A DNA stretch of 46,882 nucleotides, from assembly GCA_028823345.1 (NCBI GenBank), contig JAPKBR010000029.1:1-46882 (forward strand). Reading direction: 5' to 3'. Position 1 is the stretch's first letter; each line of letters begins with the position of its first letter. The position numbers and the translations under genes were made by a program. Of this stretch, positions 7,998 through 16,537 are shown piece by piece. The notes beneath the pieces were generated by a model. That model had not been told where the DNA came from and ran no database searches. It was given only the letters and a program-made list of their open reading frames with translations. Source of the stretch: Planctomycetota bacterium. Lineage in GTDB: Bacteria > Planctomycetota > UBA1135 > GCA-002686595.

Positions 7998-9557
7998 TCA
8001 GCGACCTCCGCGCACAATTCCGGCGCGGCAAACACCGCTGAAGTGCACTTCCATGGTCTTCTTCGTGGGGTGGCCCGTGTGGATCACCATCAAACCGCGG
8101 AAGGAGCCGTCGGCTCCCTCAGGCAGGCCTTCGAGCCGCAACTCCACATCCACTCCGTTGACGCCCTGGGCGGGTCGCACGATGCTGGAAAAGTGCTCGG
8201 CCCAACGGAGGGGCTTGCCACCGTCTCCCTTGACCTCGACGGTCATGGTCTCGGCGTTGAATTTGAAATCCGTGTCATGGCTGATCAGCTTGACCGTCCG
8301 CGGCACCACTTGCCCGGGGCGCACGAGGCCCATGGACAGGAACTGGGGTGAGCAACTCATGGCACCTAGCACGCGGCCGGTAACCGCAACGTTGACTTGA
8401 TACTTGGAACTGACCTGATGGGTCGGCAATACCTTGCCGTCCTTATCCGCGCCGCCCTGATCCTCGTTCGCCTTGTGGGCCGCGTTCTTCTGTTCGATCT
8501 CGGAAGCATCGGGGCGGGCGTAGTCGGTGGAGAGGCGGATCTGATAGCCCAAACGGCCTTCATCAGCGTCAGCTCCCACGTTGACTTCCACCTTCCAGTG
8601 GGCGGAGCGACCGTCCTCGTCAGGCTCCACGGGTGAAAGACTCACATCCAATCCAGACGGGAGAACAAGGCCCGGACGCTCGTCGAGCTTCAGGTGAACC
8701 TTGGCACCGCGGGTGGTACGCACGTCCACAAACTGCGTGCGTGTGGCTCCCTGGGGAATATCACCCAGCATGAGGATCGTAGGGGTGGCTTGAATGAACT
8801 GCTCCACATTGGCCATCAAGGTCAATGAGCTGACGCGCACCGGGTCGTTGGTCGTCACATTGACTCGCACCTGGGTCGCGTTTTTCTTGTTGGCGGTGTT
8901 CAGGCGCGCAGAGATATGAACCTTGCGACCGGGTTCGATCGGATCTCCGTAGATATAGGGGATCAGGTCACCCGCAGGGTTTTCCACCAGGACCTCACTC
9001 AGGGTGCAACCGCAGGTGGGCGCAACCTGTCCGATGATCAGGGGTGAGCTTCCGCCAGCCGCCAACTCAAAGGTGTGCGACAAAACATCGCCTTGCTGAG
9101 CGCGACCAAAATCGTGACGGTCCGTACCGAACTCGATGGCAATCTTGGCGTTCGGATCCACGGGCACTTCGGGAATCACACCCTTGCCGCCCTTAGCGGC
9201 GGCACCCTTGGCGGCGAGACCTTTGAGGGGATAGCCATCCTCACCGAGACCAGCAGCGGCGTACTTGGCCTTGCGCTTGAGGTAATCGGGATCCGTAGGA
9301 TCGAGGGGCTTTGCGGACGCGCGGCCTCGGGAATCGTCGTCAACGCCAGGCTTCTGAGCGCCGGGCTTTTCAACACCGGGCTTCTTGGTGTCAGGCTTCT
9401 GGACGCCGGGCTTTTGAGTCACAGGCTTGCGGCTGGAGCGGGGAATCGCTCGGGGCTTGGGCGGGGTGCGATCCTGGGCAGCTTCCGCGGCAGCGGGAAT
9501 CAGAACAAGGAGCAGGGCAGGAGCAATGGCTGCCAGAACAGTGCGGCGAAAATTCAT
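7998..9557 (-). CDS. Exported DUF1573-containing protein with KP-rich linker
   Basis: 519 aa, ATG start. A signal peptide (MNFRRTVLAA, hydrophobic to about residue 25, AEAAQ cleavage region) is followed by a Pro/Lys-rich linker with six pentapeptides of the KPGVQ type at residues 44-73, then a DUF1573 domain from about residue 145: FGTDRHDFG, then APTCGCTLSEV, the Cys-Gly-Cys signature of the family. Further Ig-like (ASH/HYDIN-type) segments follow, including TTNDPVRVSSL and a domain near 400-500 ending in a second VIHTGHPTKKTMEV-type strand. DUF1573 proteins are numerous in Planctomycetota and Bacteroidota; function is unknown and envelope location is inferred from the signal peptide. The gene is transcribed alone, divergently from the small lipoprotein gene. 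Confidence 0.88.
   Translation of the reverse strand: MNFRRTVLAAIAPALLLVLIPAAAEAAQDRTPPKPRAIPRSSRKPVTQKPGVQKPDTKKPGVEKPGAQKPGVDDDSRGRASAKPLDPTDPDYLKRKAKYAAAGLGEDGYPLKGLAAKGAAAKGGKGVIPEVPVDPNAKIAIEFGTDRHDFGRAQQGDVLSHTFELAAGGSSPLIIGQVAPTCGCTLSEVLVENPAGDLIPYIYGDPIEPGRKVHISARLNTANKKNATQVRVNVTTNDPVRVSSLTLMANVEQFIQATPTILMLGDIPQGATRTQFVDVRTTRGAKVHLKLDERPGLVLPSGLDVSLSPVEPDEDGRSAHWKVEVNVGADADEGRLGYQIRLSTDYARPDASEIEQKNAAHKANEDQGGADKDGKVLPTHQVSSKYQVNVAVTGRVLGAMSCSPQFLSMGLVRPGQVVPRTVKLISHDTDFKFNAETMTVEVKGDGGKPLRWAEHFSSIVRPAQGVNGVDVELRLEGLPEGADGSFRGLMVIHTGHPTKKTMEVHFSGVCRAGIVRGGR
9339..9428 (-). repeat. Six tandem 15-nt units encoding a KPxxx pentapeptide repeat
   Basis: Six imperfect 15-nt units encode KPVTQ, KPGVQ, KPDTK, KPGVE, KPGAQ and KPGVD in the linker between signal peptide and DUF1573 domain. 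The repeat probably makes an extended, cell-wall-spanning spacer and may vary in copy number between strains. Confidence 0.85.
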
Positions 9558-9781
9558 GGTGAAATTCAGTGGTCGGGTTGAGTCAGAGGGGCCTTCTTGT
9601 GCCTTGGGGCTGCAAGTGAGTCCTAGAGAGTACCCCAGGAGGATGCCTGGGGGGTGGGGAGTGTGATTCGCTACTTCAGGGAAGTACGCTGGGGAGAAGC
9701 CCCTGTGAGTGGCCAGGTCGAGAATTGAGCCATAGGAGGCTCAAAGGGGCATCTGTTGGGCATGGGCCCCAGCAAAGACCC

Positions 9782-9789
9782 AGGAAGGG
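9782..9789 (+). promoter_or_regulatory. Strong Shine-Dalgarno sequence fixing the lipoprotein start
   Basis: AGGAAGGG lies 10 nt before the ATG at 9800. It decides between this start and an in-frame start 75 nt upstream, which would put 25 charged residues ahead of the signal peptide. Confidence 0.75.
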
Positions 9790-9799
9790 TAAAAAAATC

Positions 9800-10432
9800 A
9801 TGAGTCGAACATCCAACCGCCGAACCCTCCGGGCCGGGGCAGTTGTCCTAACCCTAGGACCCCTCTTCATCGGCTCAGGCTGCCTCGTGACTCCACCCGA
9901 ACCTGCAGAGGTTTGGAAAGCCTGGGATCAGGGCCTCTCCAGCCCCCTGGGCACCTTCGAAGCACTCCGCACGGCCCTCAGAGGGGAAATCCTGGTCGCC
10001 GAGTACCGCTGCTTCAGCAGTGGGTGGAAATCTCGAAACGGGATCAGCCAGGTGGGCTACCGCGAATACCGGGACTCCCTGCTCGACCTAGCCCCCCATT
10101 TCATCTGGGGCCTCAGCCAAGCCACCGTCCACCTAGAGGAAGGAACAGCCCCCCACCGGGCCACGATCTTCGCCGAGATTGACACCCTCTTCAGCAGCAC
10201 CACGGTGCGCTTCAGCCTGGTCCAAGAGGCCTACATGGAATTACGGGCCGGAGGCCGCCGTTTGGTTTCCGAGCCCCTGGAAAGCGTTGCCCTCCAAACT
10301 CGCCACAAAGAGGGGCAGCTCTTCGCCTGGATCCCCCTGGAGGACCTGCCCCCCGAGGGGGAAGTGGAATCCTTCCGCCTCGAAACAGAGTGGCGCATCG
10401 ACGACATTCACTTGGAAGCAAAAGGGGACTGA
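9800..10432 (+). CDS. Small putative lipoprotein of unknown function
   Basis: 210 aa. The N-terminus has Arg residues, a hydrophobic core and IGSGC with C28 as the likely lipidation site, so it should be membrane-anchored on the periplasmic side; the lipobox is atypical because -3 is Gly. The mature part mixes helix and strand with no motif that I recognise. The gene is divergent from the DUF1573 gene; the 242 nt between them hold the ribosome site, a 7-bp inverted repeat at 9725-9744 and another at 9633-9652. It converges on the M28 peptidase gene with 22 nt between stop codons. Codon use matches the neighbours, so it is probably a real native gene. Confidence 0.75.
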   Translation: MSRTSNRRTLRAGAVVLTLGPLFIGSGCLVTPPEPAEVWKAWDQGLSSPLGTFEALRTALRGEILVAEYRCFSSGWKSRNGISQVGYREYRDSLLDLAPHFIWGLSQATVHLEEGTAPHRATIFAEIDTLFSSTTVRFSLVQEAYMELRAGGRRLVSEPLESVALQTRHKEGQLFAWIPLEDLPPEGEVESFRLETEWRIDDIHLEAKGD

Positions 10433-10454
10433 CCGCCCATCGGGCAAATCCGGC

Positions 10455-12233
10455 CTAGCGCACAACCGTGTCGGCCGCTTCCCCATCGCCGCCCGCGCGG
10501 CCATCGGACCCTTCACAGGTGAGCATGACACCTTCGTCGCCGCTCTTCAGTACGTACTTGTGGCCCCAGGGATTTTTCTCGATGCCTGGACGGTTCAGAC
10601 CAGAGTTGAGCAGGGCCTCGGAACGCAGCAGATCGCTCAGCTTGCGTGGGAACTTACCCTCTACGCGCTCGTAGAGGTCCGCAGCCAAACGCAAGCGTTC
10701 CAGGTCATCAGCCACCATGCCCTGGTGCATTTGCGCCGCGAACATTTCAAAGGAGGGGCTCGGAGTGGTGGATATCTCCAGGTCGGGCTCCTGCATGGCA
10801 TCGAGGGATCGCATGACCATGCGCACGACCCGGCGCATCTTGTCAAAGTCGATCAGGTGCACTTCGTCGGTGGGCTTGTGGTAGTCCTCGTGCACATCGG
10901 CAAAGAGAAAAGTCACGGGCAACCCGAGATTATCGGCGAAGTTCTTGTGGTCACTGCGACGCCAGTAGTCATCCGCGCTCTTGAAGAGGCGAAAGCCCTC
11001 TTGGTCGCCAAAGGACTCGATCAAGCGCACCAAGCCATTGTAGTGCTTGGACACCGAACCGTTCTTGGTGGGCGTGATCAGAATCTCATCCGGGGCATTG
11101 CGACCGATCATGTCGATGTTGATGTTTGCAATCGGGCGACAGCCAGCGGGCAACCAAGGGCGTTTGGTCCAGGCCTGGGATCCCAAAAGTCCTTTCTCCT
11201 CGCCGGAAACCCACATCAGAGCCACCGAGCGCTTCATGGGTCCATAAGCCACGAGTGCATCAGCGAGGCCCAGGACCCCGGTGGTTCCCGAGCCGTTGTC
11301 ATCGGCTCCGTTATAGATCACTCCATTCCGAGTGCCCACATGATCGTAGTGCGCGCTGATAATGACCACTTCCTTGGACAGCTCGGGGTCGGATCCAGGC
11401 CAGAAGCCGATCACGTTCTCGAAGTGCCGGTAGCCCCGCGGGTCGGTAATTTGGCGCACCTCTTTGGCATTCTCCCCCAGCTTCTTGCCCCCGGCAGGCA
11501 AGGAGTCAATGCCGCAAGCCTGCAGCAGGGACTCGGCTCCACTCGTGGTCAGCACTAGGGTGGGAAACTCCACGGGCTTGTACGCCGCCAGACGACCTGA
11601 CTCCATCGACTCTAAGCTGCGGCTGTGGCGGTCCAGCACATCATCGCCTTCTTCGGGCAGGATCAGAAGCCCGATGGCCCCAGCGTCCTGCACCTTGCGG
11701 ATCAAGCGGCGCATGGACTTGCCCTCGGACTGGGCCACTGCCCACTGGCCCTTGAGCGCGTTCTTACGCAGGTCAGAGACATCGCCCTTGCCGAGGCTCA
11801 GCATGCCTCCCTCGGTGGTCAAATCACCCAGGTCATTCAGGCGCGAGAACACATAGTCGCTGCCAAACGCCAAGCGCGTTTCGCCCACCATCAGGTGGCT
11901 CGCGGCCGCATCGACCTGCAGGTAGTCCAGGTGGTACTCGGAAATGAAACCATAGCGGCCGCCAGGCTCAAAGCCCAAGCGTTGCAGCCGGTCCTTCAGG
12001 AAGCGCGCGGCGATGCGCTGCTGGGGGGAAGGTGTGTCTCGACCGCCCATCTCGTCGCTGGCAATGAAGGTCAGATCTGCTTCCAGATTCTCTGAGGTCA
12101 CAGCATCGAGGGCGAGCTCAAGGGCAGCGGGATCCTGAACCAGGCTGGAGGCCGAGCTGAGGGGTGATAAGCAAAGAGCCAGAAAGCTCAGGGAGCCAAT
12201 GGCACGTGGAGAAATTTTGGGGATCTGTCGCAT
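10455..12233 (-). CDS. Exported M28 zinc aminopeptidase with a GspG-like C-terminal domain
   Basis: 592 aa, ATG start; signal peptide to about residue 30. Residues about 130-250 hold a PA-like insert (KGQWAVAQSE, DAGAIGLLILPEEGDD). The M28 catalytic domain has all five expected metal-site residues: H295 in SAHYDHVG, D311 in GADDNGSG, E346 in SGEEKG (E345 or E346 as base and ligand), D374 in NIDMIGR and H452 in YHKPTDE. It should be a co-catalytic di-zinc exopeptidase outside the cytoplasm. Unusually, residues about 506-592 resemble the C-terminal globular domain of major pseudopilins (T2SSG): GKFPRKLSDLL, KNPWGHKY, then GSDGRAGGDGEAADT, where the Gly/Asp-rich end corresponds to the calcium-binding loop of GspG. 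The N-terminal pseudopilin helix is absent, so it cannot be a pilus subunit in the usual way. Confidence 0.9.
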   Translation of the reverse strand: MRQIPKISPRAIGSLSFLALCLSPLSSASSLVQDPAALELALDAVTSENLEADLTFIASDEMGGRDTPSPQQRIAARFLKDRLQRLGFEPGGRYGFISEYHLDYLQVDAAASHLMVGETRLAFGSDYVFSRLNDLGDLTTEGGMLSLGKGDVSDLRKNALKGQWAVAQSEGKSMRRLIRKVQDAGAIGLLILPEEGDDVLDRHSRSLESMESGRLAAYKPVEFPTLVLTTSGAESLLQACGIDSLPAGGKKLGENAKEVRQITDPRGYRHFENVIGFWPGSDPELSKEVVIISAHYDHVGTRNGVIYNGADDNGSGTTGVLGLADALVAYGPMKRSVALMWVSGEEKGLLGSQAWTKRPWLPAGCRPIANINIDMIGRNAPDEILITPTKNGSVSKHYNGLVRLIESFGDQEGFRLFKSADDYWRRSDHKNFADNLGLPVTFLFADVHEDYHKPTDEVHLIDFDKMRRVVRMVMRSLDAMQEPDLEISTTPSPSFEMFAAQMHQGMVADDLERLRLAADLYERVEGKFPRKLSDLLRSEALLNSGLNRPGIEKNPWGHKYVLKSGDEGVMLTCEGSDGRAGGDGEAADTVVR

Positions 12234-12359
12234 GGGGATTGGGGTCTGTTGGACACCATGCTAATCGCTACGGAGCCGTACCCTGTGTATGAGACAGGTC
12301 TAGATTCCCCGAGTTCTGGATTTCCACCCAGCTTGCGCTGCCCCCGCCCGCTGTATTTG

Positions 12360-12383
12360 CCTCCTGAAATCAGATTTCGGAGG
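12360..12383 (-). terminator. Hairpin downstream of the repeat-protein gene
   Basis: CCTCCTGAAAT (12360-12370) pairs with ATTTCGGAGG (12374-12383) with one bulged base and a 3-nt loop. It follows the stop codon at 12401 by 17 nt on the reverse strand. No T-run follows, so its strength is uncertain. Confidence 0.4.
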
Positions 12384-12400
12384 TCTCCCGTGAATCTGCC

Positions 12401-14305
12401 CTAGCGACCGCCCTTTCCGCCACGATTGGGGTCCCTGCCTGCCTTGCTCCCGGTAGTCCCTACCGGAAAGCCTCCAGGCGGCCGGGTAGCGCCCCTAGGG
12501 GCTGCACCTCCACGACCATCGGGGCCGCCGCGAGCACGTCCCTTACCGGCAAGGGAGGTTGGGTCCTCTTCTCCTTCCACGAGGTTGAGCCGCAGCCCAC
12601 CCGTGGGCAGGTGCAAGTTGGTTTGGTAGGCGCGCTGATAACCCCGCCGACGAGCCATGACCGCGTTGGGGCCTGTAGGGATTTCTTCGCCATAGATCTC
12701 GAAGGTCCCATCCGCCCGCGAACTGGCAACCATGCTTCCCAGGGGCACCCATTCCTCCCCAACTTTGGTTTGCACCCGCTCCATGATGCGCACTTGCACA
12801 CCCGCCACAGGGACGCCATCCGCAAAGACCAAACCCGAGGCCAACTTGGGCAAGGATTGAAAGCCCACATCCCCGTACTTGGTCACCCCTTCGGGGGGGG
12901 TGTAGGAAAGGTCCAAGTTCGCGCTACCGGGGGGCATGCCATCCGCACTGAACAGTTCAAGCTCGGCCGTTCGATGGGTCCCAAGGGTCCAGTCCCGGTT
13001 GATCGGCAGATCGAAGTAGCCTTGCTCATCGGTATTGAGTGGAGCACCACCGCGGGCCACCCCGTCCTCGGTCATGCGTGCACGGCCGATGCGGTTCGCC
13101 AGAGGGCTTCCGCCTGGGCCCACTGCTCGCGCATGAATGACGGGCCAGGTCGTATCCCAAACCACGGTCACATCCTTGTTCTCACCGGAATGCAGAGGAG
13201 CACCCACTTCCTGAATCAAGTCTCGCTTGTCGCCGGTTCCCGAGACCTTGACCACCGCAATCGCACCCACAGGCACGTTAGGGAAGAGGGCAAAGCCCGC
13301 CGATCTGCGCCGAAAGACCTCGCCTTGAAAGGCCATTTCGCCAGTCTTTTGATCTCGAATCATCCGGCCCAGGGTGACATCTGCACTTTTCACTTGCTCG
13401 CCCTCCTTGTCCACCACATGCACGAGCAAGCGACCCACCGACGGCATGGTCAACCGCAGGGGCTCGCGGGGCAAGTTCTTGTGATTGAAGGCCACAAGCT
13501 GAGTGTCCACCAAGGGCAGGGCAAGCTTCACGGCAAAGCCTGTTTCGTCATTACGCTCGCCAATGGTTGCACCCACGCGCCGAAAGTTTGCAATTCCGGA
13601 GGGACTGATGCTGGAAGTCTGATCCAGAGCGCGAGGATTCAAGGGGTCATTGAGACACAGGGCCACCGGGCAGTTCGGTATAGGCTGGCCATCCGAGTCC
13701 ACCACCAGGACCTGTAAATCGATCGCCGCCTTGAGGGGGATCTCGAGGGGTGAGGACAGAGGCCCAATCCATTCGAGCCAACCCTCATAGCCATCTCCCG
13801 AGGCATGGATCACCCCATCCATGATGCGCGGTAAAACTGCGACTCCTTGTTCGGTGGTCTCAAACGCCTGGGCCTGGACATCCATCAGGTCGCGCTTGCC
13901 ACTGGTGGACTGCTTGGCCTCGTGCCAAACCCCACGGCCGAGGCTGGCCCGGTCGAGCAGACGCACGGTGGCCCCTTTGATCGGATTACCACCCAGGGGA
14001 TGCAGCACGAAAACCTCAAGCATGCCCTCCACTGTGGCGTCTCCCAGGGCGATCCCCGTGGCTTTGCGCGTCCGTGCGGCAGCGACTCCCGCGCCGGTTT
14101 GGTTGGCAGTGCCACCCGCGGTGGCTCCCGAGCCCGCATCCAAGACGGTGGGGTCATCCGCGCCCTGGCTGTTCACCAATTCGTGCTGCTGGTCCGAGCC
14201 CGCAAGGGCCCCCCCTCCATTCCCCTCTTGGCCAGGATCCCTGGTGAAGAAAAACACAAAGCTAAGCACGGCGACTGCAATCAGAATAGGGAGGAGTTGT
14301 TTCAT
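12401..14305 (-). CDS. Membrane-anchored protein with carboxypeptidase-regulatory-like repeats
   Basis: 634 aa. An N-terminal hydrophobic helix (LLPILIAVAVLSFVFFF) is followed by a Gly/Ala-rich low-complexity stretch and about four to five beta-sandwich units of the CarboxypepD_reg type, recognised by repeated patterns such as GNPIKGATVRLLD, DGQPIPNCPVALC, EGEQVKSADVTLG, DEQGYFDLPI and DGVPVAGVQVRIMERV with RADGTFEI. The C-terminus is rich in Gly, Arg and Pro (RGG-like) and probably disordered. Such proteins are usually envelope or adhesive scaffolds; no catalytic motif is visible. The gene begins 144 nt downstream of the sigma factor gene on the same strand and could be its target or co-transcribed with it. 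Confidence 0.8.
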   Translation of the reverse strand: MKQLLPILIAVAVLSFVFFFTRDPGQEGNGGGALAGSDQQHELVNSQGADDPTVLDAGSGATAGGTANQTGAGVAAARTRKATGIALGDATVEGMLEVFVLHPLGGNPIKGATVRLLDRASLGRGVWHEAKQSTSGKRDLMDVQAQAFETTEQGVAVLPRIMDGVIHASGDGYEGWLEWIGPLSSPLEIPLKAAIDLQVLVVDSDGQPIPNCPVALCLNDPLNPRALDQTSSISPSGIANFRRVGATIGERNDETGFAVKLALPLVDTQLVAFNHKNLPREPLRLTMPSVGRLLVHVVDKEGEQVKSADVTLGRMIRDQKTGEMAFQGEVFRRRSAGFALFPNVPVGAIAVVKVSGTGDKRDLIQEVGAPLHSGENKDVTVVWDTTWPVIHARAVGPGGSPLANRIGRARMTEDGVARGGAPLNTDEQGYFDLPINRDWTLGTHRTAELELFSADGMPPGSANLDLSYTPPEGVTKYGDVGFQSLPKLASGLVFADGVPVAGVQVRIMERVQTKVGEEWVPLGSMVASSRADGTFEIYGEEIPTGPNAVMARRRGYQRAYQTNLHLPTGGLRLNLVEGEEDPTSLAGKGRARGGPDGRGGAAPRGATRPPGGFPVGTTGSKAGRDPNRGGKGGR

Positions 14306-14449
14306 AGAGACTCGGTCAAGATCGTCTCGTGGACGGCCCAGAGTGAAGGAATAAGGTTATCACAGCCCGGCAACACCCTCTGGGACGCCCAAGAGACCCT
14401 TATGTTCCCGAGAATCCCGATCCGGAGTCGCCGGGCAGGCGCAGGGGCT

Positions 14450-15376
14450 TCACCCCCCGCCTGGAGTGTCCTTACGCTCGATTCGGGTGGATTGGAGCAC
14501 CTCCCTCTGGCTCTGGCGCAGGCGCCCAAGAAGGCCCTTCATATCCCTGGGGGCCTGGTCCAATGCGCCCAGCGCCTCATTACAGGGCACACATCCGTGA
14601 TCCTCCGCATGGGTTTGGATGAACATGGCCGCCCCCTCATCCAAGGCCCCGGTCTGCCACCTGGCAAGCCAATGCCGGGCTGGGCAGGAGACCCGTCGGG
14701 TGCGCCAAGTATCGGCGATATCCAAGTTCGAGGTACCGGTCGCCGCGAGGTTCGCCAGGGCATCGGTCAACTCCTCCCCTCCCCCTCGTTCCTTGGCCAA
14801 GACCCCCAGCCGCTTGAGGGCACGGAACTTGATCCCCGCCACGAGCCCTTCGTCGCGCAGACCAAAGGACCCTGCCAAGTCCTTGTTCCGCCGCCCCATC
14901 AAGAGAAGGGCCTCCATCACACACAAGCGATCGAAGGCCTGGGCAGCCCAAGTTTCCGCCACCCAAGCGGAAAGGATCTCCGCCAACAGGTCATTGCCAC
15001 GCTCCGTGAGATCGTTCCGGCGCATGATGCTGCTGGGACCGGGAGCCGCGATGGGCAAGGCATCGAAGAGATCCAGTTCGCCTTCATCGGTCTTTTGCCC
15101 AAGACCCCGACCGCGGGTACCCCGGCGCTGCTGATCAATCGTGCGGTTACGGCAAATGCCAAACAGGTACTGCTCGAACTTGAAGGCCCGATCGAAGCGT
15201 CCGATCCCCCGCACCGCCCCCAAGAAAGTCTCCTGCAAGACATCCTCCCGGGCCTCGGGATCCGCGATACGGCGGCTGATGTAACTCACCAGCCGCGCAG
15301 AATAGGTCGCCTCTGCACGAGCCCATTCGGAGTCGTTCAGATCTTGCAGTCGATCGATGTCCAAGGACTCGCTCAT
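14450..15376 (-). CDS. ECF-type RNA polymerase sigma factor with C-terminal Cys/His module
   Basis: 308 aa, start 4 nt after the kinase stop. Region 2 is clear: REDVLQETFLGAVRGI, then FEQYLFGICRNRTIDQQRR, the -10 recognition and core-binding part. Region 4 is at about residues 155-195 (MGRRNKDLAGSFGL, AGIKFRALKRL), a helix-turn-helix for the -35 element. ECF factors are usually about 170-200 aa; here about 110 residues follow, containing CPARHWLARW and HAEDHGCVPC, a Cys/His pattern resembling the zinc-binding fold of anti-sigma factors (zf-HC2). The tail may sense or regulate in cis. Gene coupling to a Ser/Thr kinase fits the known planctomycete ECF groups thought to be controlled by phosphorylation in place of a membrane anti-sigma factor. 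Confidence 0.88.
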   Translation of the reverse strand: MSESLDIDRLQDLNDSEWARAEATYSARLVSYISRRIADPEAREDVLQETFLGAVRGIGRFDRAFKFEQYLFGICRNRTIDQQRRGTRGRGLGQKTDEGELDLFDALPIAAPGPSSIMRRNDLTERGNDLLAEILSAWVAETWAAQAFDRLCVMEALLLMGRRNKDLAGSFGLRDEGLVAGIKFRALKRLGVLAKERGGGEELTDALANLAATGTSNLDIADTWRTRRVSCPARHWLARWQTGALDEGAAMFIQTHAEDHGCVPCNEALGALDQAPRDMKGLLGRLRQSQREVLQSTRIERKDTPGGG

Positions 15377-15380
15377 GGGT

Positions 15381-16457
15381 TCAACGCACCAAAGCTAGGG
15401 CCACTAGGGTCAAGGTAAAGCCCACCAAGAGAGCTCCCGCCCCCAAGAAAATCTTAAGCACCAGGCGTCGGCGCAAACTAGCGGGGCCTGAACCGGGAGC
15501 ATAGTGCAGCAACTTGCGGCGCAACTCCGCAACCCTCTCAGCAAGGGTTGTGCCCTCAAGTGCCTGCTTGCCCAGACGCCCCCCGCTTCCAGCCCACTCT
15601 CCCAGGCCCAGGGCGTCGAGCACGATTTGGTCCTCATGGGAAGCACCCTGGCCCAGACGATCCAGGATCTCGCGCACGGTCTGGGGCCGGTCGTCTGGAT
15701 CCAAACGCAAGCAATCCCGGGTCAGATCTGCGAGGGGTTCGGGAATATCAGGGGGGAACGGGGGCGCCTCATCCACCGTTCGCACGACCAAGCCCGTGCC
15801 CCCTTCGCTCTTGTAGGGCAGCTCTCCGGTCAAACACTCATAGAGCACAACGCCCAAGCTATACACGTCTGCACGCAGGTCCGCCCGGGAGCGCAGAATC
15901 TCCGGGGCCATGTACTGGGGGGTTCCGCGGCCCATGCTCAAGGTCTGGCGCCCATCAGCCAAAAGTTTCGCCAGCCCGTAGTCACCCACCTTGGCCACAT
16001 CTCCGCGCAGAAATACATTTCCAGGCTTGAGATCAAAGTGCACCACGCGGCGCTCGTGCAAGGCAACCACCCCGCGGCAAACCTGCACAAAAATCGTCAG
16101 GGCATCCCGTGGGTCCAGGGCTCCCTCGGCCAGTTCGTGGGCAAGGGTGCGCTCGCCCCCAAAACCCATCACCAAGAACGGCCGCCCGAGGACAAGCCCG
16201 AGGTCCTCTATCGAAACCAGATTCTGGTGATCGATGTTCGCAAGGTGCTTGACGTGATCCAGCTCACGATCCACAAGACCGGATTGGTCCCCATCCCCTA
16301 GGTTCAAGAACTTGATTGCTAGGCTCTTACCAGTGGAGAGCTTCCGCACCTTGTAGACCTCGCCGAAGGCGCCGCCCCCAAGCCGCTGCAATATTTCAAA
16401 GCCCGCGATGAACTCGGGCTTGCGCAATTGCTGGTAGAACTCTTCCCAGTCGGCCAT
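15381..16457 (-). CDS. Tail-anchored Hanks-type Ser/Thr protein kinase
   Basis: 358 aa. The Gly-rich loop is LGGGAFGEVYKV (about 26-37), the ATP lysine is K49 in AIKF, the helix C glutamate is probably E65, the catalytic loop is HFDLKPGN (H140, D142, K144, N147), and the metal loop is DYG (D159), followed by GTPQYMAPEI and ADVYSLGVVLYE. All catalytic residues are present. The catalytic HRD has Phe in place of Arg and DFG is DYG. A single hydrophobic helix at about 332-356 ends the protein, so it is tail-anchored with the kinase domain in the cytoplasm; there is no external sensor domain. It sits 4 nt ahead of the ECF sigma gene and 80 nt after the FHA gene, suggesting a kinase that phosphorylates one or both. 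Confidence 0.95.
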   Translation of the reverse strand: MADWEEFYQQLRKPEFIAGFEILQRLGGGAFGEVYKVRKLSTGKSLAIKFLNLGDGDQSGLVDRELDHVKHLANIDHQNLVSIEDLGLVLGRPFLVMGFGGERTLAHELAEGALDPRDALTIFVQVCRGVVALHERRVVHFDLKPGNVFLRGDVAKVGDYGLAKLLADGRQTLSMGRGTPQYMAPEILRSRADLRADVYSLGVVLYECLTGELPYKSEGGTGLVVRTVDEAPPFPPDIPEPLADLTRDCLRLDPDDRPQTVREILDRLGQGASHEDQIVLDALGLGEWAGSGGRLGKQALEGTTLAERVAELRRKLLHYAPGSGPASLRRRLVLKIFLGAGALLVGFTLTLVALALVR

Positions 16458-16522
16458 GATCGAACTCGTTGTGCCTGCTGGATCGCCTTAGGGTCAGGCC
16501 CGTAGTCCAGCGGGTAGGGACT

Positions 16523-16528
16523 CAGTAT
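16523..16528 (-). promoter_or_regulatory. Possible -10 box upstream of the kinase-sigma pair
   Basis: TATACT on the reverse strand, in the 80-nt gap between the FHA gene and the kinase gene, about 66 nt before the kinase ATG. No good -35 hexamer is seen at 16-18 nt. It would allow separate transcription of kinase and sigma. Confidence 0.3.
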
Positions 16529-16537
16529 AGGGGCACT

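Noticed and set aside
9339..9428. CRISPR-like array
   Set aside because: Units are 15 nt, in frame and without spacers; this is a protein-coding repeat.
10179..11558. 459-codon plus-strand open frame
   Set aside because: Overlaps the end of the lipoprotein gene in another frame and runs antisense through the M28 catalytic domain; no protein-like features.
13847..15418. 523-codon plus-strand open frame
   Set aside because: Antisense to the repeat protein and ECF sigma genes, crosses an intergenic region, and has no domain.
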